Source: Bacillota bacterium (GTDB taxonomy: Bacteria; Bacillota; Clostridia; Clostridiales; Clostridiaceae). Taken from it: a DNA stretch of 54,222 nucleotides. The notes beneath the pieces are model-generated. The model was not told the DNA's origin, did no database searches, and worked only from the letters and a program-made list of their open reading frames with translations. The DNA is taken from positions 1 to 54,222 of the forward strand of contig JAGFXP010000015.1 in the NCBI GenBank assembly GCA_017861315.1, given 5' to 3'. A program made the translations under genes and the position numbers. Below, piece after piece: positions 9,013-17,921 of this stretch (its first letter is position 1; each line of letters opens with the position of its first letter).

Positions 9013-9540
9013 ATGATTAAGCAATTGGTGGAATTGTTGAAATCCATAATCATCGCCATAATCGCAGCATTTCTGATAATAACTTTTGTTTTCGAGACCG
9101 TAAGGGTGGACGGCTACTCTATGAATCCGACACTTAACGACAATGACAGGCTGATAGTTGAAAAAGTTACCTTCTATTTCAGACAGCCTGAGCCGGGAGA
9201 TATCGTAGTTATCAAATACCCTGCAAACGTTGAAGAGAAATTCATAAAAAGGGTAGTTGCGGTAGCGGGTGATAAAGTGAAAATAGAAAAAAATACACTG
9301 TATATAAACAATGTGGCGCAGAACGAGGATTATATCCTTGAGGACACGATGTTCGACTTCGGCGAAGTGACCGTTCCGAAAGGCACCATTTTCGTAATGG
9401 GTGACAACAGAAACAACAGCAGGGACAGCAGGTACCCTGATGTAGGCTTTGTCAACACCTCGCTGGTGGTTGGCAGGGCAGTGCTTCGGATATATCCTTT
9501 CAGCGATATCGGACTTCTGACTGCCGCTCCAAATAATTGA
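9013..9540 (+). CDS. lepB: Signal peptidase I (S26 family)
   Basis: This 175-residue type I signal peptidase has one N-terminal membrane anchor (about 8-28). The catalytic serine is S36 in DGYSMNPTL, and the general base lysine is K79 in FIKRVVAVAGD. The late motif GDNRNNSRDSR is the conserved box E. The single anchor and short length are typical of the Gram-positive subclass. It removes signal peptides from proteins exported through Sec. AAAGGAGCAATCTGT gives the ribosome binding site. Placement between rplS and rbgA is common in Clostridia but not in B. subtilis. Confidence 0.96.
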   Translation: MIKQLVELLKSIIIAIIAAFLIITFVFETVRVDGYSMNPTLNDNDRLIVEKVTFYFRQPEPGDIVVIKYPANVEEKFIKRVVAVAGDKVKIEKNTLYINNVAQNEDYILEDTMFDFGEVTVPKGTIFVMGDNRNNSRDSRYPDVGFVNTSLVVGRAVLRIYPFSDIGLLTAAPNN

Positions 9541-9561
9541 TTTGAAAGGAGTTTTATACTC

Positions 9562-10428
9562 ATGGCTATAAATTGGTTCCCGGGACACATGGCGAAAACC
9601 AGGAGGGAGATAAAAGAAAACCTCAAGATGGTCGACGCCGTGATAGAGATAAGAGATGCCAGAATACCAAGATCCAGTGCCAATCCGGAGGTGGATGAAC
9701 TCTGCGGTACAAAGCCGAGGATTATCCTGCTTAACAAAGCGGATCTCGCGGAGAACAAGGTAACGGAAATGTGGATTAAACACCTGACGGCATCAAATGT
9801 AAAAGCAATCCCCTGCAACAGCATAACAGGAGCTGGGTTGAAGAATATTAGGCCTGCCCTAAACGAGCTTTTGGCTGAAAAGCACGAAAGAAAGAGTGCG
9901 AAGGGCATAGTGAATATTGTGGACAGGGTCATGGTCATAGGAATACCGAATGTAGGAAAATCTTCGTTCATAAACAAGATGGCAAAAAGCACAATAGCAA
10001 AGACCGGAGACAAACCGGGTGTTACAAGGAGCAGGCAGTGGATCAAAACAAAGCTCGGGATAGAACTCATGGATACTCCGGGCATTCTCTGGCCCAAGCT
10101 GGAGAGCGATGAAACCCAGTTCAACCTTGCATTCACGGGTGCGATTAAGGACGAGATAATGGACATAGAGGAACTTTCGGTGAAGCTCCTTGAAGTCCTG
10201 GCAAAAAACTACCCTGACAGGCTTATGGAGAGATATAAGCTCACAGGCCTCAGCGAAGATCCGGCTGAAAATCTCGAGATGATTGGAAGAAAAAGAGGAG
10301 CGGTGATGTCCGGCGGACGAATAGACTACAACAGGATTGCCGTTCTCCTGCTGGATGAGCTCAGAGGCGGAAAGCTTGGGCCTTTATCGCTTGAAAGGCC
10401 GGAAGAGAGGCCTGAAAGAGATGCATAA
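9562..10428 (+). CDS. rbgA: Ribosome biogenesis GTPase RbgA (YlqF)
   Basis: This 288-residue circularly permuted GTPase carries its motifs in the order G4 (NKAD, about 58), G1 (GIPNVGKSS, about 130) and G3 (DTPG, about 170). The N-terminus INWFPGHMAK is diagnostic of YlqF/RbgA, which matures the 50S subunit late in assembly. A C-terminal helical domain follows with the stretch AENLEMIGRKRGAVMSGGR. It lies next to rnhB, whose start codon overlaps its last 8 bases. Confidence 0.97.
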   Translation: MAINWFPGHMAKTRREIKENLKMVDAVIEIRDARIPRSSANPEVDELCGTKPRIILLNKADLAENKVTEMWIKHLTASNVKAIPCNSITGAGLKNIRPALNELLAEKHERKSAKGIVNIVDRVMVIGIPNVGKSSFINKMAKSTIAKTGDKPGVTRSRQWIKTKLGIELMDTPGILWPKLESDETQFNLAFTGAIKDEIMDIEELSVKLLEVLAKNYPDRLMERYKLTGLSEDPAENLEMIGRKRGAVMSGGRIDYNRIAVLLLDELRGGKLGPLSLERPEERPERDA

Positions 10429-11260
10429 AGTTCAATCGGCCATTGAAAGCGTGAAGTGCTCTGAAAAGCTGAAAGTCAAAGAGATAAAGGGCTTCCTCGA
10501 TATAATAAAGTCAGGTTACTGCGGAGAATTCAAATCAGAACTTGAAGAGCTTGTGAGGCACATGGAATGTGACGGAAGAAGCGCAGTAGCCTCGGCTGCA
10601 GGCGTGCTGTCAAGGCACCTGTGCGCATATGACGACGAGGTTTCCAGGGTGGTGAAACTGTATGAATTCGACGGCTCCTATGGGGACTATCCCTGCATAG
10701 CAGGCGTTGACGAGGTTGGGAGAGGTCCCCTCGCCGGGCCGATCGTTGCAGCCTCCGTCATTCTGGACAGGTCTTCCCTTCAGAGCAGGGATATAATCCT
10801 TGGCATAAATGATTCGAAAAAGCTGTCTCCTCATTTGAGGGAAGAGCTTGCGGAGATAATCAGGAGCAAGGCATTGTGCTTCAATATCCACCAGTATTCC
10901 AGCATGGTCATTGACGAAAAAGGCATCTCATGGTGCAACAACGAGGCCCTGAGAAATGCGGCAGAGAACCTTTCGATGGAGCCGCAGCTTGTGATATCTG
11001 ACGGTTATCCCGTCAAGGGGATCAGGATCCGCAATGAGTTTGCCGTGAAAGGCGATTCCAAAAGCGCAAGCATAGCGTGCGCGTCTATCCTGGCAAAAGT
11101 CTACAGGGACGGATTGATGAAAGAATATGACACCCTCTATCCGGAATACGGCTTTGCGTCAAATTCAGGCTACGGCTCCAGGGAGCATATTGAAGCCATA
11201 AAAAGGTTCGGAGCCACAGAAATACATAGGAAGAGTTTCCTTACAAATATAATAGGCTGA
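10421..11260 (+). CDS. rnhB: Ribonuclease HII
   Basis: This 279-residue enzyme degrades RNA in RNA-DNA hybrids and removes single ribonucleotides from DNA. The catalytic GVDEVGRGPLAGP lies near 90, and further conserved carboxylates occur in NDSKKL and ISDGYP. An N-terminal extension of about 80 residues precedes the catalytic core, as in Bacillus RnhB. The ATG at 10421 is preferred over an upstream in-frame start inside rbgA because it gives the short overlap typical of coupled genes and is the family length. A bidirectional terminator follows. Confidence 0.95.
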   Translation: MHKVQSAIESVKCSEKLKVKEIKGFLDIIKSGYCGEFKSELEELVRHMECDGRSAVASAAGVLSRHLCAYDDEVSRVVKLYEFDGSYGDYPCIAGVDEVGRGPLAGPIVAASVILDRSSLQSRDIILGINDSKKLSPHLREELAEIIRSKALCFNIHQYSSMVIDEKGISWCNNEALRNAAENLSMEPQLVISDGYPVKGIRIRNEFAVKGDSKSASIACASILAKVYRDGLMKEYDTLYPEYGFASNSGYGSREHIEAIKRFGATEIHRKSFLTNIIG

Positions 11261-11268
11261 AATGAATT

Positions 11269-11296
11269 AAAACGGCAGTTCGACTGCCGTTTTTTT
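11269..11296. terminator. Bidirectional intrinsic terminator between rnhB and yraN
   Basis: AACGGCAGT (11271-11279) and ACTGCCGTT (11283-11291) are perfect arms around a TCG loop. A T-run follows on the plus strand (11290-11296), and AAAA before the left arm gives a shorter T-run on the minus strand. It can end both convergent transcripts and touches the yraN stop codon. Confidence 0.88.
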
Positions 11297-11663
11297 ATGC
11301 TTCAAATGCGTTCTTTATTAATTTTATTGAGCTGCTGCAGTTTTCCTTGTTCAATATCACTTCGATCACGTCAAATCTGAAGCAAAATTTGTACAGTTTT
11401 TTCTTAAGGATGTACATCTGGGCTGTCCTGCTGATCTTCTGCTGCTTGGAATAATTAACAGCTTCGCAGGGGCTTCCGAAAAGGTCGCCGCACCTTGTCT
11501 TGACTTCTATGAAACAGATGTAATCACCGTCCCTGGCAATCAGATCGATTTCTCCCGTCTTACATCGAAAATTCCTTTCCAGAATTGTGTAACCTGATTC
11601 GATTAAAAAGTTCTCTGAAATTTCTTCACCCAGGCTTCCGATGTCTTTGTTGTAGGAACCCAT
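11295..11663 (-). CDS. yraN: YraN/UPF0102 family endonuclease-like protein
   Basis: This 122-residue protein has the PD-(D/E)XK-like fold motifs of UPF0102: GSLGEEISENFL, GYTILERNFRCKTGEIDLIARDG and ICFIEVKTR, where E-I-D and E-V-K supply the putative catalytic residues. The function is not firmly known; a DNA-processing role is suspected from the nuclease fold. It is the only gene on the minus strand of the window and is convergent with rnhB. It has its own promoter, divergent from comM. GGGGAAATT precedes the ATG on the minus strand. Confidence 0.92.
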   Translation of the reverse strand: MGSYNKDIGSLGEEISENFLIESGYTILERNFRCKTGEIDLIARDGDYICFIEVKTRCGDLFGSPCEAVNYSKQQKISRTAQMYILKKKLYKFCFRFDVIEVILNKENCSSSIKLIKNAFEA

Positions 11664-11711
11664 ATAATTTCCCCTTTCAAATAAAATAGACAGAATTTTT
11701 GATGTTCTTAT

Positions 11712-11740
11712 ATTTTAGCAGTAATAAATTCTTTTGTAAA
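11712..11740 (-). promoter_or_regulatory. Vegetative promoter of yraN (minus strand)
   Basis: Read on the minus strand, TTTACA (complement of 11735-11740) and TAAAAT (complement of 11712-11717) are 17 bases apart. The start would be near 11705, about 40 bases from the yraN start codon. Confidence 0.65.
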
Positions 11741-11786
11741 TGAATAATAACCAAAAAACTGTCAATTATTTCAATGAGGTGATCAT

Positions 11787-13307
11787 ATGGCTGTAAAGAT
11801 AATTTCGGCAGTGATAAAAGGGATTGAAGCGCGTCTTATAGATGTGGAGGTTGATACTGGAAGGGGGCTGCCCTGCTTCAACATGGTAGGGCTTGCAGAC
11901 ACTTCGGTGAAGGAGGCGAAGGAACGGGTGAGGTCGGCCATAGTCAATTCAGGATATGATTTCCCTGTCTGCAGAATAGTGGTGAATCTGGCGCCTGCAG
12001 ACCTGAAAAAAGCAGGGACTCATTTCGACCTCCCCATTGCCATAGGCATCCTTGCGGCATCAGGACAGCTGATGCTGAAGGACTGCAGCGGATACCTGTT
12101 CGTCGGCGAACTTTCGCTTTCGGGTGAGCTGAACAGGATAACAGGAGGGCTTCCCATTGTAATGGCAGGCATGGAAAGAAACATAGAAAACTTCATAGTG
12201 CCGGCCGAAAATGCAGTTGAATGCTCCTATGTAAAAGGAAGCAGAGTGTTTTCATTCTGCAGTCTGAGCCAGGTGCTCCGCTTCATTAAACACAGGGATT
12301 GCGTTCCCTGTGAAAACAGAATTCCGGCGGTGCCGCCTTCTGCTGGCAGACCGGTTTCAAACTTCAAAGACGTGATAGGTCATGACAGTGCCAAACGCGC
12401 AATAGAGGTTGCCGCCGCCGGAGGACACAATATCATCCTTTCGGGCCCTTCGGGATCCGGCAAGACAATGCTCGCCGAACGGCTCCCGACAATCCTTCCG
12501 GTTCTGACATACGAGGAGTCTCTTGACGTGACCAGGATATACAGCGTTTCAGGGAAAACTGACTGTTCAGGCCTCATTACGGTCAGGCCTTTCAGGTCCC
12601 CGCACCACACGTCCTCAGCTGTCGCGCTCATCGGAGGAGGGAACAGCCTGATGCCCGGAGAGGTATCCCTGGCTCATCACGGGGTGCTGTTCCTGGACGA
12701 GATACTGGAGTTCAAAAAAAGGGTTCTGGATATACTGAGGCAGCCGCTTGAAGACAGGAGGATATCGGTTTCAAGGGCGGCAGGCACGGTTGTTTACCCT
12801 GCAAACATGATGCTGGTTGGCGCAATGAATCCTTGTCCCTGCGGATATTTCGGAAGCAGCAGGGAGTGCACCTGCACAGAATATGAGCGCAGGCAGTACC
12901 TTTCCAGGTTGTCCAGCCCTTTGATCGACAGGATAGACATGTTTACATACGTGAACTCGGTGCCTTATAATGAAATAAGGCGGAGCGGAAAAGCCGAAGG
13001 ATCGGAGGCCATCAAGGAAAGGGTGATATTGGCCAGAGGGATACAGAAAAAACGTTTCGACGGAAGCGGTATATTCCTGAATTCGCAGATGAACCCGAAG
13101 ATGATAAGGGAAAATTGCGGACTGAATCCCGCCGCGGTAAAAATGCTTGAGGGAATCTACGACCGATATCATCTGAGCACCAGGTCCTATTCAAGGATTT
13201 TGAAGGTCGCGAGAACGATAGCCGACCTGGAGTGCAGGGAAGAGATAGGACTTGCGGATGTAATCGAAGCCCTGCAATACAAGAAATATATATATGAAGA
13301 GATTTAA
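11787..13307 (+). CDS. comM: ComM/YifB family Mg-chelatase-like AAA+ ATPase
   Basis: This 506-residue protein has an N-terminal Lon-protease-like S5 fold (1-170), then an AAA+ module with Walker A SGPSGSGKTM near 220 and Walker B VLFLDEI near 295. The central block FRSPHHTSSAVALIGGG and the zinc-like CPCGYFGSSRECTCT are family hallmarks. In Gram-negatives ComM is a helicase that promotes branch migration during natural transformation. Firmicutes homologues are often found near dprA, as here, which supports a DNA uptake or recombination role. GAGGTGATC precedes the ATG. Confidence 0.93.
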   Translation: MAVKIISAVIKGIEARLIDVEVDTGRGLPCFNMVGLADTSVKEAKERVRSAIVNSGYDFPVCRIVVNLAPADLKKAGTHFDLPIAIGILAASGQLMLKDCSGYLFVGELSLSGELNRITGGLPIVMAGMERNIENFIVPAENAVECSYVKGSRVFSFCSLSQVLRFIKHRDCVPCENRIPAVPPSAGRPVSNFKDVIGHDSAKRAIEVAAAGGHNIILSGPSGSGKTMLAERLPTILPVLTYEESLDVTRIYSVSGKTDCSGLITVRPFRSPHHTSSAVALIGGGNSLMPGEVSLAHHGVLFLDEILEFKKRVLDILRQPLEDRRISVSRAAGTVVYPANMMLVGAMNPCPCGYFGSSRECTCTEYERRQYLSRLSSPLIDRIDMFTYVNSVPYNEIRRSGKAEGSEAIKERVILARGIQKKRFDGSGIFLNSQMNPKMIRENCGLNPAAVKMLEGIYDRYHLSTRSYSRILKVARTIADLECREEIGLADVIEALQYKKYIYEEI

Positions 13308-13334
13308 TATTGCAACTACAGGGAGATGGGGATT

Positions 13335-14519
13335 TTGGAAAAAAGATTGTATTACGAAGACCAGTACAAAAGGGAATGCAGGAGCAGGGTGCAGGAGATA
13401 ATTGAAAGAGACGGCAAGGTGCTTGTTGTTCTGGACAATTCGCCTTTCTATCCCGCCGGCGGCGGACAACCCTGCGATTCAGGCTGGATAGGGGATGAGC
13501 GGGTAATAGATGTATTTGAGATGGACGGAACAGTCTATAACCAGGTATCAGCTGCACCGTCCGGTGAAGAGGTTGAATGCAGCATAGACTTTTCAAGGAG
13601 GTTCGACCTGATGCAGCAGCACACGGGGGAACATCTCCTTTCAGCAGCGTTCCTTAAAAAATACGGCGGGATTAACAAAGGATTCCATATCGGAGACGAG
13701 CACTGCACTATCGACATAGACCTGCCCGAGGTAACCGAGGAGATGGCGCGCAGTGTGGAGCTTGAAGCAAACGGCTATGTCTTCAAAAATATAACAATAA
13801 ATTCATATTTGACTGACAGGGAGACGGCAGAGTCACTGCCTCTCAGAACAAAAATCAAGGTTAAGGATGACAGCATAAGAATAGTAGAAATCGGGAACAC
13901 GGACATGTGCGCCTGCTGCGGATTGCACCTGAAAACCACCGGGGAGACCGGAATCATAAAGATAAACAAGCTGGAAAAATACAAAGGCATGACAAGGGTC
14001 TACTTCAGATGCGGCTTCAGGGCGCTTTCAGATTACGACAGCAAGCAGAAAATCATAGGGTCGCTTGTCAGGATCACTGCTTCAGAAGAAACCAGCCTTC
14101 CTGAAAGATACCTTTCGCAGAACGAAAAGATAGCCGAGCTAGGCAAAAAACTGAGCTCATACAGGAAGAGGGCTGCGGCTGAAGCGGCATGCGGCCTTCT
14201 CGATTCCTCTGGCTCGGAGCTCATATATGTTGAATATGAGGACAGGGATTTCGAGGAGATGCTTATGATTGCCGATGAGGTATCCAGAGAAAAAAGGATA
14301 TTTCTCGGATTGTCCCTGCTGGACAGGAAGATACTGCTATCCCACAACGGATACTCTGATATAGCCTGCGGCAAGCTCTTCAAGGACAATATAAAGGATT
14401 TTTCAGGCAGAGGGGGCGGAGATTCTAAGCGGGCGCAGGGGACATTCAGCTCGGAAGATGACATGATGAATTTTGCGGAATTATTAAAAACGAGGATGGG
14501 TTTTAATGATCGAACATGA
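13335..14519 (+). CDS. AlaX-type alanyl-tRNA editing protein with C-terminal DHHA1 domain
   Basis: This 394-residue free-standing homologue of the AlaRS editing half hydrolyses Ser- or Gly-tRNA(Ala). PFYPAGGGQPCDSG lies near 40. The zinc site is HTGEHLL near 98 plus CACCGLH near 195. The last 130 residues resemble the DHHA1/C-Ala domain, ending GRGGGDSKRAQGTF. This is the long AlaX form. The ATG at 13326 abuts the GGGAG Shine-Dalgarno, so the TTG at 13335 (9-base spacing) is the better start. It overlaps dprA by 14 bases, placing a translation-fidelity gene inside a comM-dprA unit. Confidence 0.9.
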   Translation: MEKRLYYEDQYKRECRSRVQEIIERDGKVLVVLDNSPFYPAGGGQPCDSGWIGDERVIDVFEMDGTVYNQVSAAPSGEEVECSIDFSRRFDLMQQHTGEHLLSAAFLKKYGGINKGFHIGDEHCTIDIDLPEVTEEMARSVELEANGYVFKNITINSYLTDRETAESLPLRTKIKVKDDSIRIVEIGNTDMCACCGLHLKTTGETGIIKINKLEKYKGMTRVYFRCGFRALSDYDSKQKIIGSLVRITASEETSLPERYLSQNEKIAELGKKLSSYRKRAAAEAACGLLDSSGSELIYVEYEDRDFEEMLMIADEVSREKRIFLGLSLLDRKILLSHNGYSDIACGKLFKDNIKDFSGRGGGDSKRAQGTFSSEDDMMNFAELLKTRMGFNDRT

Positions 14520-15591
14520 TTTGTGGTTCAGTCTGCTTAGGATATCTGAAAGCACTAAACTGGCGCTTCTCAAAAAGCTGAACAGCGCCGAGGCGGTATG
14601 GAATTACTCCAGAGACAACGGCTGGCTGCTTTCGGGTGACAAAAACGAGGTTAAGATAAAATCCAAGATAAGCGGAGCGTCAAACGAAAAAGAAATCGAG
14701 TCAGTCAAAAAAATAGTATTCAACAATGAGATAAAGTTGGTCAGCTACAATGATCCATCGTTCCCGGAAAGGCTGAAACTTTACGCGGACTGCCCCGGGA
14801 TTCTTTTCTACAAGGGAGACCCGGAAAAGCTGAACAAAAGGAAAAATGCGGCAGTCGTTGGTTCGCGAAGCTGCACGGCTTACGGAAGAAGCGCTGCGGC
14901 CGCAATATCACGCGACCTCTGCAGGTGCGGCATTAACGTTGTAAGCGGGCTTGCAAAGGGCATAGACGGCGCAGCGCACAAATCTGCGCTGGCCAACGGC
15001 GGTTACACTTGCGGAGTTCTGGGCTGCGGCCTGGATGTGGTCTACCCAAGGGAAAATATACATCTCTATAATGAAATGTTCAGGAACGGCTGCGTAATAT
15101 CCGAGTTCATACCGGGTACACGGCCTGCGGCATTCAATTTCCCCAAAAGGAACAGAATAATCAGTGGACTGTCGGATGTGGTTATAGTCGTGGAGGCAGG
15201 AGAGAAAAGCGGTTCGCTGATAACTGCCCGAATGGCCCTGGACCAGAACAAATCAGTATTCGCGGTGCCGGGGTCCATATTCTCCGACAGGAGCAGCGGG
15301 GCGAACAAGCTCGTCAGGGACGGTGCGAATATCTACACTGACTTGTCTGACCTGAGCGCCTGCCTTAGCCTCAATTTTAACATAATCAACGGAGGCGGAA
15401 GCACGTTTTCCGGCGAACTGCAGAGCCTTATTTTTGATCATTTGTCGGAAAAACCCATGCATATTGACGAAATAATAAATATAACACATATTGACATTAA
15501 ACAATTATATGAGTTATTATTTGAATTGCAGCTTGACAACAGGATATTATGCCTTCCAGGCAATCACTACATAAGGGCTGCAAACGAATAA
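14506..15591 (+). CDS. dprA: DNA processing protein DprA (Smf)
   Basis: This 361-residue protein has an N-terminal helical (SAM-like) region, then the Rossmann-like DprA core at about 105-300 with VVGSRSCTAYG, VSGLAKGIDGAAHKSAL and SGSLITA. A C-terminal winged-helix region follows (about 300-361). DprA loads RecA onto incoming single-stranded DNA in transformation. The ATG at 14506 overlaps the upstream editing gene, so the two are coupled. The order comM-alaX-dprA-topA keeps the DNA-handling genes together. Confidence 0.96.
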   Translation: MIEHDLWFSLLRISESTKLALLKKLNSAEAVWNYSRDNGWLLSGDKNEVKIKSKISGASNEKEIESVKKIVFNNEIKLVSYNDPSFPERLKLYADCPGILFYKGDPEKLNKRKNAAVVGSRSCTAYGRSAAAAISRDLCRCGINVVSGLAKGIDGAAHKSALANGGYTCGVLGCGLDVVYPRENIHLYNEMFRNGCVISEFIPGTRPAAFNFPKRNRIISGLSDVVIVVEAGEKSGSLITARMALDQNKSVFAVPGSIFSDRSSGANKLVRDGANIYTDLSDLSACLSLNFNIINGGGSTFSGELQSLIFDHLSEKPMHIDEIINITHIDIKQLYELLFELQLDNRILCLPGNHYIRAANE

Positions 15592-15652
15592 AATCTGATA
15601 AGTTATATTTAATAACATACATTGCGTCAGTAAAAATGGAGGGAAATGATTC

Positions 15653-17743
15653 ATGGGACAAAAATTGGTTATCGTTGAATCACCGGCAAAAGCAAAAACA
15701 ATTGCTAAATATCTAGGGAAGAATTATGTTGTTGAAGCATCCATGGGGCATGTCAGGGATCTGCCTAAGAGCCAGCTGGGAGTGGATACTGAAAATAATT
15801 ACGAACCAAAATATATCACTATAAGGGGAAAGGGCGATCTGCTCGACAAGCTGAGAAAAGAAGCTAAAAAAAGCGACCAGGTATTCCTTGCGACAGACCC
15901 TGACCGTGAAGGGGAGGCCATATCCTGGCATCTCGCACACGTGCTCAAGCTTGATTGTTCTGAAAAATGCAGAATTGAATTCAACGAAGTCACTAAGACT
16001 GCAGTGAAAAATGCAATTAAGTCTCCTCGTGCAATAAATGCAAACCTGGTGGATGCCCAGCAGGCCAGGAGGGTTCTGGACAGGCTTGTGGGATACAAGA
16101 TAAGCCCTATACTCTGGAGCAAAGTCAAATGGGGCTTGAGTGCAGGAAGAGTTCAATCGGTTGCTCTAAGGATGATCTGCGACAGGGAGAATGAGATCCT
16201 TAATTTCCAGGAGAAGGAATACTGGACAATCATGTGTTCGCTTATGAAAGCAGGGCAGAACAAAGCTTTCCCTGTAAAGCTCAATACACTGAAGGGCAAG
16301 AAGCTGGAGATCTCCGCAAAAGAGGAGTGCGACAAAATAATCGACACACTGAAAAAGGGAGAGTTCTCCGTAAGCAAGATTAAAAAATCATCCAAGACAA
16401 GGAATCCGCTGCCGCCGTTCACAACAAGCACACTGCAGCAGGATGCATATAAAAAGATGAATTTCTCCACCAAGAGGACCATGTCCATAGCGCAGCATCT
16501 GTATGAGGGTGTTGATGTCAAGGGGCATGGAACCCTTGGTCTGATAACTTACATGAGGACCGACTCGGTAAGAATATCAGAGGATGCCCAGAAAGCAGCT
16601 CTTGATTATATAAAAGGAAGCTACGGGGAGGAATACGCACCTAAAGCGCCTAGGGTATACAAGGGCAAGAAGAGTTCCCAGGATGCCCACGAAGCCATTA
16701 GGCCGACAAACGTCGAGATAACACCGGATATTGTCAGAGGAACCCTTAAGGAGGAGCAGTACAAGCTGTACTCGCTCATTTGGAAGAGATTCGTTGCAAG
16801 CCAGATGGCTTCCTGCATAATGGATGTTACTTCGATTGACATAGTGAATCAGGATTACGGACTGAAGGCAAGCGGTTCAATCACAAAATTTGACGGTTTC
16901 ATGAAGGTTTACGAATACCTGACTGAGGAAGACAGCGAGAACACGAATATACCGGCGCTCGAAGAAGGAGAAATGCTCAAAGAAAAGTCGGTTGACGGGA
17001 AGCAGCATTTCACACAGCCTCCTGCAAGGTACTCCGAAGCTTCGCTTGTCAAAACACTTGAGGAAAACGGAATCGGAAGACCAAGCACCTACGCCCCGAT
17101 CATATCTGTCCTGCTTGACAGGAAGTATACGGAGCGCGAAAAGAAAACCCTCAAGCCAACGGAGCTGGGTATAATAGTAAACAACATACTGAGCGAATAC
17201 TTCAAGCAGATTGTGGACCTTGAGTTCACTGCAGATATGGAATCGAAGCTGGACAGCGTAGAGGAAGGTAAAGTTGAATGGAAAAGCGTGGTCGGTGAGT
17301 TTTTCACCCCTCTGAAGGAGGCCATAGCAACTGCGGAAACCGAGATAGCAAAGATTACCATAGAGGATAAGGTCACCGATGTCATCTGCGAGGTATGCGG
17401 CAGAAACATGGTCATAAAGCAGGGCAGGTTCGGCGAATTTCTGGCTTGCCCAGGCTATCCTGACTGCAAGAACACGAAGCCGATCGTTGTAGAACTGGAT
17501 GTACCGTGCCCGGACTGCGGCGGCAAGGTACTGGAAAAAAAGAGCAGGAAGGGAAGGAAGTTTTTCGGGTGCAGCAATTATCCGGAATGCAAGTTCGTCA
17601 GCTGGTTTGAGCCTGTGAACGAGAAGTGTCCTAAATGCGGGAGCTTCATGATGAAAAAATACAACAAATCAAAAGGCGAGTTCCTGGAATGCTCCAATGC
17701 GGAGTGCAAACATAAAGAATATAAAGAAAGTGCTGAAAAATAA
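15653..17743 (+). CDS. topA: DNA topoisomerase I (type IA)
   Basis: This 696-residue enzyme has a TOPRIM domain with VIVESPAKAKTIAKYLG and DPDREGEAI, and the catalytic tyrosine at about 300 in GLITYMRTDSVRIS. Three C-terminal four-cysteine zinc ribbons start near 580, 620 and 660 (CEVCG..CPGYPDC, CPDCG..CSNYPEC, CPKCG..CSNAEC). It relaxes negative supercoils. The dprA-topA order is conserved across Firmicutes. The ribosome binding site is GGAGGGAAATG ending shortly before the ATG. No terminator is obvious behind it. Confidence 0.98.
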   Translation: MGQKLVIVESPAKAKTIAKYLGKNYVVEASMGHVRDLPKSQLGVDTENNYEPKYITIRGKGDLLDKLRKEAKKSDQVFLATDPDREGEAISWHLAHVLKLDCSEKCRIEFNEVTKTAVKNAIKSPRAINANLVDAQQARRVLDRLVGYKISPILWSKVKWGLSAGRVQSVALRMICDRENEILNFQEKEYWTIMCSLMKAGQNKAFPVKLNTLKGKKLEISAKEECDKIIDTLKKGEFSVSKIKKSSKTRNPLPPFTTSTLQQDAYKKMNFSTKRTMSIAQHLYEGVDVKGHGTLGLITYMRTDSVRISEDAQKAALDYIKGSYGEEYAPKAPRVYKGKKSSQDAHEAIRPTNVEITPDIVRGTLKEEQYKLYSLIWKRFVASQMASCIMDVTSIDIVNQDYGLKASGSITKFDGFMKVYEYLTEEDSENTNIPALEEGEMLKEKSVDGKQHFTQPPARYSEASLVKTLEENGIGRPSTYAPIISVLLDRKYTEREKKTLKPTELGIIVNNILSEYFKQIVDLEFTADMESKLDSVEEGKVEWKSVVGEFFTPLKEAIATAETEIAKITIEDKVTDVICEVCGRNMVIKQGRFGEFLACPGYPDCKNTKPIVVELDVPCPDCGGKVLEKKSRKGRKFFGCSNYPECKFVSWFEPVNEKCPKCGSFMMKKYNKSKGEFLECSNAECKHKEYKESAEK

Positions 17744-17781
17744 TTAATATAATGCACATTTAACAAAATTGAATTAAATAG

Positions 17782-17810
17782 TTGCAAGAGATTCAATTGT
17801 ATGATATTAT
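17782..17810 (+). promoter_or_regulatory. Probable promoter of codY
   Basis: TTGCAA at 17782-17787 and TATTAT at 17805-17810, 17 bases apart. The predicted start near 17817 leaves a leader of about 105 bases. The 178-base gap after topA otherwise holds only AT-rich sequence; no convincing CodY box was found. Confidence 0.55.
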
Positions 17811-17921
17811 TATTTAGGAGAGTGGATAATTCTTAATATTTGAAATAATCTAAATTGTCTAAATATGAGATGAGACGTAATAATAAACATCCTAATAATA
17901 ATAGTTGGAGGTAAGAGTTAA

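Noticed and set aside
8851..9783. 310-codon minus-strand frame across rplS, lepB and rbgA
   Set aside because: It spans three well-supported plus-strand genes, a terminator and two intergenic gaps; its translation has no recognisable domain.
17821..17860. CodY box upstream of codY
   Set aside because: The best stretch, around AATATTTGAAATAAT, matches the AATTTTCWGAAAATT consensus at only about 9 of 15 positions, not above expectation in AT-rich DNA.
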